Source of the DNA: Endothia cerciana
Taxonomy: Eukaryota > Ascomycota > Sordariomycetes > Diaporthales > Cryphonectriaceae
Direction of reading: 5' to 3'
Length of the DNA: 64,000 bases
Assembly: GCA_026119935.1 (NCBI GenBank)
Contig: JALRMH010000005.1
Location: 992,001-1,056,000, forward strand
The notes below the pieces were generated by a model. It did no database searches. It saw only the letters and a program-made list of their open reading frames with translations, and was not told the origin of the DNA. A program made the translations under genes and the position numbers. This document shows, piece by piece, positions 13,601 through 26,628 of this stretch. Positions within the stretch are counted from its first letter, which is position 1; each line of letters opens with the position of its first letter.

Positions 13601-14510
13601 TTTCTCTTGTCTCCTGGCCTGCCTTGACGACATCCAGGGAAGCCCCATCATATCTAAGCTCCCCAGCCGGCCTTTTTGCTGCAGCCGTCCGTCCTTTCGT
13701 ACAATACTTACCCCAGGATATGCACGGCGAACTGCCGAGACCCACCTCACGTGCAGCAGCTTCTGAGACCTCGAGGCCGGCCACGTCTGATGAGGCTGAC
13801 GGGCCACTGCGACAAGGAGTCGGTCAGTCTCTTGTCCTGCGAGGTCGGCCACGATGCTTCTCAAACAGGGCGCGTTAGGACGCGGATACGGAGGGAGAGG
13901 GGGCATGCTTGCTGTCACGTCTCCCCGCCGCCCCCCCCCCCTCTCCCCTCCTCTGGTGAGTCAACGTGGGGGGTCTCGACAACCGCGCAGGCTTCACACG
14001 AAGTGCGCGGCGGTCCCGATCTTAGCATTGACGTTATTGCAAACTCTATCATTTTAACATTCCATGCGGGGTTCGGTCCCGGGTCAGTCATCGGATACGG
14101 GCTCCGAGAGCGAATGGAGGTCATTGGCCGGGACACATGACGTCTTGGAAGTACATTGCTGGAACCCCTTCGAATGGCATCTGAAACTGTGCCAGGTCCG
14201 TATAGGATACTTCAACATTACAGTAGTGTTCACATGAGCTTAGGAACCACCCGAACGGCGGGAAAGTCCCAGATGATCCCCCCGGGTATTGGTACTCGGC
14301 TCGACGAAGGGGTGCAACAATATGGATCGAAAATGCAAGCTCGCACACAAGTTTTGTAAATCGGACGGCACAGGCACCCCTGTGCTTGTAGTCTGCCATC
14401 CACCGGGCCGCTTGGATATTTTATTACGATATGATCATTAAACGCTGAGACGTTATTCCACGGGAACTCTCCTCAGCTACCATCCGTCGGCAGCCACAGG
14501 TTCTTAGCTC
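7601..14510. other. Gene-poor stretch, no gene or intact mobile element recognised
   Basis: About 7 kb in which every ORF is short, overlaps others on both strands and lacks recognisable motifs. Homopolymer tracts are present: 15 G at 9217-9231, 11 C at 13931-13941, and an A-rich patch near 10490-10540. I saw no terminal inverted repeats, LTR pair or transposase/reverse-transcriptase motif by eye. Degraded repeat DNA is possible but not shown. Confidence 0.45.
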
Positions 14511-16193
14511 TCAGACTTCCCGCCACTCAGCTCGGCGCCTGCGGCAAGGCTTCCTGCCCACCGACCCTGTCGGGACCGCAGCCCCCGTCCGGGAATCCGT
14601 GAACGTAAGAAGGGACGCCGCCGCAGAGCTAGAAATGCCTGCCGTCGTGGTGCCATTGACCACGACGGTGGCAGACACGCCCGGCCACCTGCTCAGCGCC
14701 GTAGAGCCGGCCGTGATCGTGGAGAAGGCCGCAGCGGAGGACGAGTTCCGGTGCGTGACGCCGCTGGGCGTCGACGTGGGGCCCGAGACGGTCGCGTTGG
14801 ACACTGCAGTGACGGATGGGTGGAGCGCAGCAGGCGTCGTGACTGAGGTCTGACTCTGTAGCAGTGTAGCCCGCGTCGTGTTGGCGGCCGCCGAAGGAGA
14901 GAGCGTCACGGGGCGTGTGGACAACGCCGCTGGCATCGACGAGGTCGTGTTCGCAGGGACGACGGATGGCACCAAAGATGAGGACAGTTGAGCGGCGGTG
15001 GGCGAGGTGCTGGGTGTGCTCGTGCTGCTGTTTGTCTGAACGGGCGGGACAGATGGCACTGCCGAGGCGCTGGTCGTGTCGGAGACGGTCGAGACAGGCG
15101 ACATCGACGAGGCAGTGGATGTACCGGCGGGACTTGTTGTCGATGAATATGTCGTGCTCAAGCTCGAGGATATCTCGGAAGAGCTGGTGGACGATGAAGC
15201 CGTCGACGGCATACCGGTCGGACTGGTGGATGATGAAGTCGTCGACGGTAAAGGAGTAGGGGATGAGCTTGGGAACGATGAAGTTGCCGACGGCAGAACA
15301 GAATCGGAAGAGCTCGTGGACGACGAAGTCGCAGACGGCAAATTGGTCGAGCTGGTGGATGGTGAAGTTGTCGACGGCAGGGCGACATCGGACGAGCTAG
15401 TAGATGATGAGGTCGCCGACGGCGAATCGGTCGAGCTGGTGGATGAAGAAGTCGCCGACGGCAGAACAGTAGTGCAAGACTGAGTTGGGGCTGAAGAGTG
15501 AAGCGGCATACTAGGTTAACAGCGTTCTATCCATGCCGTCTCATTATCAGGAAGGGAACGGATACAACTCACCCACTGCAATGGCATTGTCGAAATAGGA
15601 ATTGAAAAAGGCTGTACTGTGGTAAGGCGAGCACGAGATATACAACCCGAACAACATGGAGCTGCTAGTTGGAGCGTATGTCCCTCCGTACGTGACCCAT
15701 CCAGCCTGGGCAGTGCCAGTGTAGGAGCGGGTGAAGTAGGTGATCAAGTTGCCCGTCGTAAGTGAATCGTGATACATGAAAAAGACACATGTTTCCGTCA
15801 TACTGTAGGCTCCCCGCACTTCATTGAAGTCGACAGAAAAGTTGTATGTTAATCCCACCTCGAGATCGGTCAGTGTCTGGGTTATGAGGGCGTATGTTAT
15901 TGTGCCTGGGACGTATCTGGTTCTCGTTGTCAGCCAGGCCGGTGGGCACAGAGGACTCGAGGTGCTCAACAGAAGAGGGAATAGACGGACAGAGAGCTGG
16001 CGCCGTCAGTGCTGTAAGCAGTGCTTGTCGATGGAGAGAAAGAATAAGTCCAGTCAGCCGTACCCTCTTCCCATGAGGGATTCGAGAAAGCATTCGGCGT
16101 CGTCGTCTCCACGCACGAAGTGGCGGCTCCGTCCTGGGCAGAGACTATGCAGCTCAGCGCTGAAAGACACGCGAAAAGAGTGTATTTCATCAT
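14511..16193 (-). CDS. Secreted Ser/Thr-rich cell-surface protein with NPSWE-type N-terminal domain
   Basis: Three exons: 16193-15971, 15905-15573 and 15490-14511, giving 511 residues. Intron 1 is 65 bp (GTTGAG donor, CCCAG acceptor, CTGAC branch) and intron 2 is 82 bp (GTGAGT, TTCAG). The protein starts with a signal peptide (MMKYTLFACLSALSCIVSA, cut near AQ). A beta-rich domain of about 170 residues follows, with the pattern common in fungal surface proteins: Cys, then NPSWEEGTADW, then 'LTDLEVGLTYNFSVDF' and a late Cys near 'YISCS'. It resembles carbohydrate-binding jelly-roll modules. The rest (about 300 residues) is a Ser/Thr-rich, mucin-like tail with internal repeats (SSTSS-type units), likely O-mannosylated. 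The C-terminus is basic (KPCRRRRAEWREV) and has no GPI or membrane segment. It is probably secreted or wall-bound; the ligand is unknown. Confidence 0.75.
14860..15490 (-). repeat. Degenerate coding repeat of the Ser/Thr-rich tail
   Basis: Imperfect units of about 30-60 bp (reading as S/T-rich blocks such as LPSATSSSTSS on the minus strand) recur through the first half of the last exon. Such arrays expand and contract by slippage and unequal crossing over, so length polymorphism between strains is expected. Confidence 0.7.
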
Positions 16194-19100
16194 GATGGCA
16201 AAGGGTTGCCCAGATAATGAGGAGGATCTACGGTAAGTCGGGCGGAAAGGAGTGGACGGGCTGCCGTGAAGCCCAAACGATTGACGAAAGGTCACAGGGA
16301 GCACATGTATGTCAAAACCCCAGACCAGTCGATTAAAGCAACAAGCCTGGGAACGGTATCAGAGCTCGTGAAGTGCGCTGTCCTTTTAATGTATTCTATA
16401 TCCTAAGTAACTCTTCTTTCATAGACCAGAGGTGATCGGCTTTTCCTCGTTTGAGGCTGGCCGGCTGTGGATACATAAATTGAGAGCTTGGGAGATGGAT
16501 GTTTCTACGCTCCCAGGTTGCTACCAATACTCTCATTCGTGTCCCAGACCATTTCTGGGCTACTACTATGTTAGCGGATGTACCTAGAAAGGGTTTCGCC
16601 AGGCTAAGCCGTGACAAGATTGTGGCGCGATCTAAGTACAGGAGGTGGGAAATTACCGGCATATATGTCACTGAGTCAACACAACCCATACTATGTTCAT
16701 CACTTCTCAGAATCCCAAAGATGATTATTTGTGACAGGTACCCAGTCTGTTGTGTTTCGACATAAGAGGCCCTTGAATAAGCATCTGCCCACACATAGCA
16801 AGGTTGTGCGAGACCAACCTACAGAGCAGTCTATATGGACCACAGATAATTCGTACTCAGCTAGGGATAGCCACCCCTTTCGAGAGCCCCTGTCAAATTG
16901 GGCGTTCAGCTAGTCACTCTGTCGGTCGATCTGAGCTAGCCACCCGAAGTCTCGGCTTGATCAGTTCATCAGCTTGATGCCAGCTGAGAAGTGGAGCGTT
17001 GTGGGCACGGCTGGGCACTAGGCAGTTGAGTGCTACTACTATGGTACGTTCGAATAGCAAAAGAGCTCACCTGGGCGGCGGGTAATGGAATCCCGGTCGG
17101 GGTGAAGAGAAATTGGCTGGAAGGGATAGGGACTGTCCTCAGGCGCTTGTTAAGAATAGCCATGTAAGAGAGTTATAATTCCGGAATGTCTCAAGGGTAT
17201 ATCGGAATCGCCACGGTATCGTGCCCCCTTACAGAATGTGTTGTGCTCTGGAAGTCGACACCTGGACAGTGAGGCGGGCTATCGTGACAGACCTCCACAG
17301 GCGGTTGCAACCCTGAACACTCATCTCTCAAGAGGGTACCCGTCCGTCCAGGTCGGACCTGAGAGTGGGCTCTGTGTGTTCGAGCCTCTCCGTACTAAAT
17401 TAGCCCGTATCCACTTGTACAAAGGAGGTGGCCGCCACTTCCACGGCATCTCATGGTGCTGGCAGCCTGAAAGGGGGAAAACTATATAGCTGAGCGGGAA
17501 AGCATACCAATGCATTAAGAAGAAGAACATCGGACCATCGATCAGGAGGTTCTATCTAGTAGGCCAAATGTGATAGTATTAACCTTAGATTGCAAAGTAA
17601 GCCTCATCAAGGAAACGCTTCTTGAGTAGAGTACGCAAAAACAAGTTACACGAGAGCACTCGGTGACTCGCTGGGAAGGTTCATTACCATGCATTGTAGG
17701 ACCGGGTACCTTTCGGACAGAGTCAAGGATCACAGTCATGCGACTCTGTTGGCCAAGATCGACATGATATTTGTTCTTCACCTAATTGAAGCCTTCATTC
17801 TATTCCTATAGAGTCAAAGGTTGTTCTAACGGCGGGCTCCGGTGACTGTGCGAAGGTCTCGCACACAGAGCTGAGTCTCCATGTTTTCTAAATGAAAAAC
17901 CAGGGGGTTAAAAAAAAATAAAAAAATCGATAGCAGACAAGATACTAGATGAGAAAGTCCACATCGGAGCATAGGCTCCATCTAGAGATCTATTTGATAT
18001 GTGTTCTCCTCATTAAGAGCTGTCCATTAAGAGCTGTCCATGAAATTCACATTCATATTGCCCTAGAATTGGCGCATATGTATCGACGAAGTTGACCTAG
18101 ATGGCCAGCTGTCTGGGGAACACAAGCTGGCGGAATGGTGGGTGGTTGGTGCTCGAAAGATGGCATGCGAGCTTTAGCTCTTTAGGCTGTGGAGAACTAT
18201 CTGTATTTCTCGAGGTGCCCGAATGGGAAAAAGCAACGTATCTGATCAATCGATCTCACCCAGTTAGTGGGACCCATTTCTTGCCTCAGACTCTTATTTG
18301 CAGAATCTTTTTGACAGGCTGAGAAGAGGACGAGCGACATGGCCTCGCGGCCAAGAGTTTACGTGTTGTGGTCAAGTCAGCACGCAACGTCCTGACACTT
18401 AGATAAAATATGAGTGGTCTTCCAACATTTGGTACCTCAGCTTGTGGAAGCTGGGGCTGATCAACACTGCGCCGGGCTTCTGGACGTCGGACTCAGCTCA
18501 GCCAATACTCGGAGACTGAAAAGAACCCTTCATTATTGTGCACGTTATGAAGAAAGGGCCTTGCATTGATACTAAGACGACGTGGATAACAAAGGTAAAC
18601 TCGACGTTTGAGTAGATGAGTAAATCGCTCCTAGCTTTTCCGACCCGATGAAGTCTCTCAACGCCTCACTGCAAGTCATCTCCGACCGCTGGCCAAGCAC
18701 AACTCCTTAGGTAGTTTCTGGTCGCCCACTGTGGCCTTGAGGTAACTGCAAGTCCTCTTGAGATCTTCACGTTCTTGACCCGTTGGGCTAGTAAGCAGTA
18801 CTAAAGTATGCCCCCAACATCGACGGGCCAAAAAAGGCCGGCTATGTAAGTAAAGTGCCCGTCGACAAACCAGTCATCGTGGATGGTCTCTCAAGTCGAC
18901 ACCTGAAACATACGATCAAGTGTACTCGCCATGGTTATACATCAAGAACCGACTCTGGTGGCCTCTCACTCCCGGAGTAGATCTTTTCCCCCTCGCTCAA
19001 CGAACGTGACCATATTGCGCTAAAGTCCCTTATGAGCAACATACATTCCTGACTGTCGCAAGCCTGGGCACACCAGCTTCCGGATTCTCAAATGCTGTCG

Positions 19101-22100
19101 CCGAAAAAATGCCTTGAGTTGTGAGTAGGGCCACCCTGACAGTACCGGCTAAACGTGGTGCTAGGCGGGTCTGGTTCGAAACCTGGGCGGCTTGGACGGA
19201 AATACTTTGCCCAAAGCCTTGTTTCCGGCACCCATCTCCACCTGGCAGCTTCACTAACCCACACCTTGCATCATTTCCCCACGGGGAAGTGCTCTACATT
19301 GCAATAAGTCAAGTCAGATGCCCAACACAACTGCCACCTAGATTCATCCACATGGTGAGACCCGGCAAAGCAGGCCAGCTCGATTGCGTTTCAAAGTCTG
19401 GATACCCTTCATATGATGACAAGGACGACCGCGTAAGATACATCATGGCTGTGCTGGAGTTTCCTCCTTTGGGGGTTGGGGCAGCAAGGTTGAGCCTTGA
19501 TAGCCAACGCTCCAGCGCCCATATGTACTCGGCTTTGAGGAGACCATCTCAGTCTCCTCGCTCTTGCACCAAGGGAATCCCATGTCAACACGCCATATAC
19601 GTTGCTGTAGAATCGTGAGCCTCCAGGCAATGAGATCAAATACTCAGAACCTCTCTCGTCCAATATGGGGTTCAGACTCCAACAAGGACAAGCACGTTGC
19701 GTTCGCCAAACAACCCAACATCCACATCACCGACTTCTCGGCACCCCCCCCCCCCCAACCCCGGCCCCCTGATCATGGGTCCTACGGCCAACAAGATGTA
19801 AGAGGGCTACTTGACAGAACAATGACCGACTCGCACCGCCATTTGAAGGGGTGTCATTTCCATCACCAAAATGATGGAGCATTCCATCGTGTCTTTACGG
19901 AGGCCGAGGGTGCCCTCGGGATGGTCTCATGACCGGCATATTCGAGTTCAGGGCCTTCAGGGCCTTCATAGGGTACTTGTCCATGCCCACAGCCGTGGGG
20001 ACGAGCTCGAGTTTCTCTGCCGCCTGCACCGGCTTCCAGCCAACGACGAGCACGTGAGGGCCGAGCATCAGGGCATCCTCACCGATGTCGCTATCTAGAC
20101 GAAGGGCCAGGAGAAGAAGCACCCCAGAACCAGGCCGTGGAGCCTCAAGTTGAAGGCTCCGGGGTGGCTGGACCTGCTGAAGGTCTGGGTGTCCAGGGGA
20201 CAAGAAGCGAGTGTTGGAGCGTCCCCGCCTTTCGCTCGTCTTGACCTTTCTGTCTTGCTATCTCCTCGGCGTTCTTCTTGGTCTTTTTTCTCTTCCCATC
20301 TGTCGTTATTCATTTTCCTTGTCTTCTCCCACCCCCCACACCCTTCTTGCCCTCTCGGTACTGGAATCGGTATCGAGTCTGGCCAGCAGGAGCTACAGTC
20401 GTACAAGGGAGGACTTCACCCAGCCGCCATCAGCGGGCGGTTTTGTCGCTCCAGGATTATTCAGCCGCGACCTCCTCATCATCCTAGATCTGTGCTTTGA
20501 TACTAAGTGCCCTCTAGGCTGTGCCATGCCGATCACGGTCATCAGTGTGAATTTGACTAGACCTCGGTCGCGGCGATTTGGTTTCGGTACCCTCGTGAAT
20601 ATGATCCCAACTCTTTAGACTAGACTGCTTCATCTTGAGGAATGATAATCTTCTGGGCCCAGAAGAGACGTTCACTTCTGGCCGAGCTGTTTCGGTTCAG
20701 CAAGTCGATTGCAGGGCTGAAATCACCCATAACCAGGGCAATGAGGGGAAGATGGCAGCAGCGTTAGCGCAGATGCTGGGAGGACCGCGAATGCATCATG
20801 ACGACGTGCTGCAGCCTAGTAATCTAGGACAGCCTTGAAGGCTTGCCAAGCCACGAAAGAGACTCCCGCATTCCCAAAACGCGCAGGTCCTTGGGCCATG
20901 GCAGTCGGCTCACTCAGCAGGCGCTGGATTGGCCCCAGGGGGGATCTGATCTGAGAAGACGGTAGAGGGCGTCAGAGAACCAGACAAGCGGGACGGGAAG
21001 AAGCGAGTGGGAGGACCCCTTGAAGTAAAAAAGGAAAAAGAAAAGGAAAATGAAGTCGCTAGTAGTATTGGGACGTAGGGCCAAGACGCGGGGCGTTGGT
21101 AGAGTTGGATGGTGCCACATGGCAAGCCAGGAACAGACGGATTATTAGTGAGATCTTACCAGATATCGTCTGCAGCAATGCCCCGTGAGTACTAGGCCAG
21201 TTGTTCGGGGAAATGCCGGACCAATAGTTGCCCAAAGCTGGGGGGTTACAAATCGAGAATGACAAGATGCACTGCGATGCGATGCACGTCACGATCATAA
21301 AATCCGGGGTACAGTCGAGGCCCCCTGTTGTGGGGATCGCATGACGTCTTCAGAAGAAGATTGGGTTGAGGTGTCGTCAGTTGAGTCTGAGGGCTTTCGT
21401 GGCTGCTGGTATGATTCTATGCCCGATCAGGACATGTGTTTCTTCCTCTTCAATTGCTTCAAGTAAGCGTCGTCCCGAGCTGCTGGGACCAGATTCCCAG
21501 ACACGCTTCCAGGAGCGCTAATGGCCTACTTTTTGGTGCGGTGATCAACTACACAATGGGTCCAGCGTTTGAGTACTCCACCGGCGGGAGAGACCGAATG
21601 TTGACAAGATCTTTCGTACCAAGCTGGACGTTCAAGAGAGGCAGAACATGAGCATACGGTTACACTATGAATATGTTAGTGGAAAACGAGGTGACCACCA
21701 TGTGTTTTATCACTCTCCCCAGACGGTCCCCGCGTCCTGAGTAGAAATGTGATGGTGTTCGCAGAGTTGATGTTTCCAGCCTCGGAGTTGAGAAATGTCG
21801 AGGTGGTATTACGTAATCGGCGGGGCTGGTCAGCACGTTCTGGGACCTGCATCCCTGTCTTGGTCTCTTCCCGATGCGGCTAGTGGCCACCTCCGCAGGC
21901 GCGTTAGCAACCTCAAGTCGTAAATTGGACCATCTGTCGCACCGTCCACAGCCCTCCCACCGTCACGACAGCGTCCACTAGACATCACAAACGACCCTGG
22001 ATCTCTTCTCTATCGATACCTTGACTGGCCCAGGCCGCTTGGACGCGCTTCTCCCGATGCCAGCACCCACGGATGCGCCCTGGCAGGTGTTCCTCGCCTC

Positions 22101-22103
22101 CCC
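16194..22103. other. Gene-poor stretch, no supported gene
   Basis: About 5.9 kb without a recognisable gene. ORFs are short and discordant. Small structures seen: a 14-bp tandem direct repeat at 18012-18039, a 13-C run at 19744-19756, and a purine-rich patch near 21010-21055. The last few hundred bases before 22104 are probably the leader and promoter of the PHD-finger gene. Confidence 0.45.
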
Positions 22104-25100
22104 TTGACGACGCGCACCCCCAACCAACCACCCTCCACGACTCCATCCTCAGACCATCCCTCCGGCCGGGTCGCCATGTCGTCAAGGCCAGCCACGCCCA
22201 GGAGCTCGCGCTCCGGGCGCGTGCCTGTCCGCCCACGCGGCAGAGCATTCCAAGACCACGAAGAGCCGCCCCTGAAGAAGAGGAAGTACATACCAGGAGG
22301 CCCTGGCGGCGGCGGTAGGTTCGTCCTCGCCGATGAGATCGCGGACGCGCCGGCAGCACAGCCTCGTGCCGCTTCGTCGAGACCTCGAAGCACTGCTCGG
22401 AGGTCCACCAACCGGTCTCGGGCACCCCTCACCCCGCGAGAGAGGAGCACCCGCGCGCGAACCTCCGCAAACCGCCCCCAGGACGATATGGAGTTCAGCT
22501 CTGCAGCCGCGGTTGCCGCGGCTGTTGTGCAGAGCGAGGGCTACAAACCAAGAGAAGAACGAGGCTGGGAGGAGTTCCACCCGAATCTGGACATCGAGGC
22601 GACCTTCATGATCTTCCACTCTGAGGACGTGGACGGGACCCGGAAGTCCACTCCACCACCGCCTCCTCCTGCTTCACAGACTACCGTCAACGGCACCAGT
22701 ACTCCCTCGAAAGACGTCAGCAACACAGCTGTGGGGGCTGTGGGGGCTGCGGGCGAGTCTGCGACACAGGTGGAAGGGGCTACGGCCACCCCAGCCACGG
22801 CCGTAGAGACGCCTACGAGGCGGCGAACGACCCGTCCGAGAGATGCCGTGTCCTTCTATGCGACGCGCTCGGACCTGGGCCAGACTCCGAAAACACCGAA
22901 GGTCCTGTCCACCCTGAACCAGACCCCGAAAGAGCGCCTCGATCTGAAGAACCCCTCCTACCGGAAGACGGACCGGATATTACTTTTCGAGAGCAAGACC
23001 TTTGGCCAGGCAAAATATGTCGAGAAGGCTATGATGAACGTGGGCTATCAAGAGAGCGACAACTTCATTCGGCCCGAGCGACACCTCTTGAAGGCCAGCG
23101 ACGCCCACGTGGATGAAGATGTGGACCAGCTGCTTGGCCACAAGGCGGAAGGCGAAGTGGTTGTCTCTCACAGCGGATCTAATCTGGGCCGTGTTGAGTA
23201 TGACATGGATGAGCAGGATGACATGTGGCTGGAAATGCTCAACACGCAGCGCAAGGCGCACGAGTTGGAGCCTGTGACCCGTGAGATTTTCGAAATCACA
23301 ATTACCAAGATCGAGAAGGAGTGGCACGCTCTGGAAAAGAAAATACCAAAGCCCAATCCGAAGCCACCACAGACGCATCGGCCAAGGTCGAGCTCTGCTG
23401 CCGCCGTTAATGGCGAGCAGGGCGGCGAGGAGCAGGACAGCAAGTGCGCCATATGTGACGATGGCGACTGCGAAAACACCAATGCCATTGTGTTCTGTGA
23501 CGGTTGCGATCTGGCGGTGCATCAGGAATGTTATGGAGTACCATTCATTCCCGAGGGGCAGTGGATGTGTCGGAAGTGTCAGCTGGCGGGCCGTGGGATT
23601 CCGGTGAGTGACAAGATTGGGATTTGTCCGGCTGCGGTATGCAGGACTTGGCTGACTGTGGGCTATAGACTTGCATTTTCTGCCCCAACACCGACGGTGC
23701 ATTCAAGCAGACGAACAGCTCTAAATGGGCCCATCTGCTATGTGCAATGTGGATTCCTGAAGTCTCTCTGGGCAACCACACCTTCATGGAGCCCGTGATG
23801 GACGTGGACAAGGTTCCGAAAAATCGCTGGAAATTGCAGTGTTACATCTGCAACCAGAAGATGGGGGCCTGCATACAATGCGGTAACAAGGCATGCTACC
23901 AGGCTTTCCATGTTACATGTGCACGGCGGGCGCATTTGTACCTCAAGATGAAGAACAGCCAAGGCGCTCTTGCGGTGCTGGACGGCGGCATGGTCCTGAA
24001 GGCTTTCTGCGATAAGCATTGCCCACCAGACTATGAAGAGGAGCACGGCGTGGCTACTGCGATCAAGGAGGCCAAGAAGTTCTACAAGCGCACCATGAAG
24101 GGCCGCATCTGGGCGAGCAGTCAGGATTCAGCTCGACAACTGGCGGCTACTCATCGGCATGCATTCACCGAACACCCTCCAGACGAATCGCAAATGATCG
24201 GAGCTAAGCTCTCCGGTGGGGGGGACAAGAAGAAAGGCCAGACCGGGAAGATCTGGAAGCTGCCATCAGGGGCACCAGTGATCCCGCAAGCTGTCTTTGA
24301 CCTGGTAGAGAGCGGGCTGGCACGCTTCACCCTGCGCAAGCGGAAGGAGTATGTGGCTGAGGCATGTCGATATTGGACTCTGAAGCGAGAGTCTCGCCGC
24401 GGCGCCGCGCTCCTGAAACGTCTGCAACTGCAGATGGAGTCGTTCTCGTCCATCGAGTTGACGAGGCGGGATTTCGCTGCCATGGGTCCTTCAGGCAAGA
24501 CCCGTCTGGCTAGGCGTATCGAGTTTGCTGAGACCCTCTTGAACGACCTCGAACAGCTCAAGTCTCTTGCCGACGATGTTGTGAGCCGTGAATGGGACAA
24601 GCTGGAGCAGGCTGAGATGGAACAGGACTTTGTCGACACATGTTACTTTCCCATCTTCAAGCTTCTCTCTCCTGTCATTGACAAAGCCCAAGCGTAGGTG
24701 TCTGCCGCAATCTAGCACTAACGGCTGCGAATGCTGACGAAATTCTAGGCTCGACAAGAACGTGTTCAAAGACGGCCTGGCGAAGCTGCAAAGCAAAATT
24801 GAGAAGCGCTTCTACACCACAACTCTCGACTTCGCCCATGATCTCTGCGAGGTCATCCATGTTGGCATCAACGGTCACTCCAAGCCAGATTTTGCCGACC
24901 AGTCTGGGCTCGAGCCCGTGGATGTGTCGCCTATTAAGCAGAACTCATCATACTCCGAAGCCCGAGACCGCAAGAGGCTCGGCAAGCGCATCATCAAGTC
25001 AGTCCAGCCACAGTTGGAGGCCGCACTGAAGGCTGAGGCAGACATCACGTCAAAGCACTACGCCAACCTGCAGAAGGAGCTTGAGGGTATGATTGACGCT

Positions 25101-25820
25101 AGCCTCGAGATCAGGAAATCTGGGCCACCTCATCAACAAGAAGCAGCGGTCCCGGCCGGCCAGGACGTTGTGATGGCAGATGCTCCTGCTGAAGCTCACA
25201 TTACTGTGGCGGAGGCCCAGTTGGGTGGCGAAGCTGGTGACGAGGAGGCTGACAAGATGGATGTTGACGAACTCAGCATCGAGGTTAAGGAAGAAGATGC
25301 TGGTGAGATCAGTGGTGACACAGTAGCCGACGCCGCGGCTGGCGAGGGTGTACCTCAAGAACCTGAAGGCAGACTGCCCAACGGCGTAAAGTCAGCACTG
25401 ACACCTCCCGAAATGAACGGGTATACGCACGTATCCCAGAACTCTCACCCGACGCCCCTCACACCTCCGCAATCCAACGGGAGCCTCGGCCGCGGGATGG
25501 ATAATACGCTCACTGAAGGCGGCATCCCCTGGTACCTTAAGCCTTTCGATCCCGAGGGCACAACGGCGATTGAGGAGCAGTGGGCGGGTCGTGAGGCGCT
25601 CCGGTCGCTCAGTGAGGAGCTAACAGACATGGATGAGGAGGAACTGAACGATCTGGAGTTCAACGTTGAGGATAGCACTATCACTGCTTCTCCTGTCGAC
25701 GCGCTGCCTGATCAGGGTGGGAGCGGCCTCCGGTCTGGAAGCTCAAGCAGGAGGAAGGCAGGTGGTGCGGCGGGAGGAATCGGTCGGAAGCGGCTTAGGT
25801 CGTCTACTCGGAGACGGTAA
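22104..25820 (+). CDS. NTO1: NuA3 histone acetyltransferase subunit, Nto1/BRPF-like PHD-finger protein
   Basis: Three exons: 22104-23603, 23669-24693 and 24749-25820, giving 1198 residues (1174 if translation starts at ATG 22176). Introns are 65 and 55 bp. Order of parts: a disordered basic N-terminus; an enhancer-of-polycomb-like segment (about 315-430); a canonical PHD finger (447-493; CAICDDGDCENTNAIVFCDGC...HQEC...CRKC); and an extended PHD/zinc-knuckle domain (501-622; CIFCPNTDGAF, WAHLLCAMWIPEV, CYICNQKMGACIQC, FHVTCA). A helical region follows ('YFPIFKLLSPVIDKAQALDKNVF...', about 820-900), possibly a degenerate bromodomain, and then an acidic tail. The PHD-extended PHD tandem is typical of BRPF, JADE and Nto1 scaffold subunits, which bring MYST-family acetyltransferases to histone H3. 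It acts in the nucleus. Intron 1 lies exactly between the two zinc-finger modules. Confidence 0.92.
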
Positions 25821-26628
25821 AACGCATCTTGACATCACTAATGAGCCAGAGGGGGCTGATGATTGTTGAGGATCGGACTGTGTATTACTAAGTTGTGTTG
25901 CTTCTTCCCCTTCGACGCTGTTTTAGAGTTTATATTCTTGTGTGCCTGCGCTGGGAGGCGGTACTGACTCGATATCGATATCCTTGGGAAAGAAGGTTGC
26001 TAGGATGACATTATGGTGTTCGGAGGAGGTTTTGCACGGTCGGAGAGGGGGGCAGCAGGTAGTCTTGTCTGATATCCAGCTCTATTTATTTCTGAGGGAA
26101 TAGTTCTTCTGGCCGAATTCCGCATGAGATTTTCTGGACTCCCGTATACTCCTGGGCGGTGTGAAAGCAATGGCTTGCTGCGGCACTCCCTCCGGACAAC
26201 AGTGACCGCAGCGTACACGCCAGCCGTTGGGGCATCTCTTCAACTCGACTAGTGTGAGAGATCTCGTACCGGTGTGAGGGGATAGTGCTCGAGAAATTAT
26301 CACTGGCTTCGACCTGTGGAGACTTACTATGAGCAGGCGCGCGGTTCCCACTGACCTGCAGAGCCTGTCTTGCTGACCCTCAGTCTTCTACTGGTTCATG
26401 CAGCGGAGGCTCTTGCGAGAGGTTATGAGAGGTCACTGAGAGGCGGGTGGCCGGCAACGTCCTCAAGAAAAGAAAGTAGGGTATCGAATTTTTTTGTCTA
26501 TAAAGATCATCTATCACTCCTTACCGTGACACCGCACAGGACCCAATCAGAAGCCTGTTACGCCATGTCTAGGAGCGCGTTGAACATTCGTCGTCAGCAC
26601 CGCCTGCCTTTGAGCACCTTCAAAAGAT
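25821..26628. other. Convergent intergenic region
   Basis: Shared 3' flank of the PHD-finger gene (plus) and the Frag1-type membrane gene (minus). No coding sequence is supported. Confidence 0.6.

Noticed and set aside
13115..13918. Minus-strand ORF of 267 codons in the gene-poor stretch
   Set aside because: Arg/Ser/Pro-rich without any motif, overlapped by several plus-strand ORFs of similar quality.
7601..14510. Possible RIP-mutated transposon
   Set aside because: The DNA is not strongly A/T-rich and no LTR, terminal repeat or transposase fragment could be seen by eye; repeat masking would be needed.
15076..15483. Acidic repeat ORF on the plus strand (VDDEVADG units)
   Set aside because: Antisense of the Ser/Thr-rich tail repeat; the minus-strand gene has a signal peptide and good introns.
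19160..19200. GGTTCGAAACC, which resembles a tRNA B box
   Set aside because: Flanking bases do not form the T-stem or an acceptor stem, and no A box lies at the proper distance.
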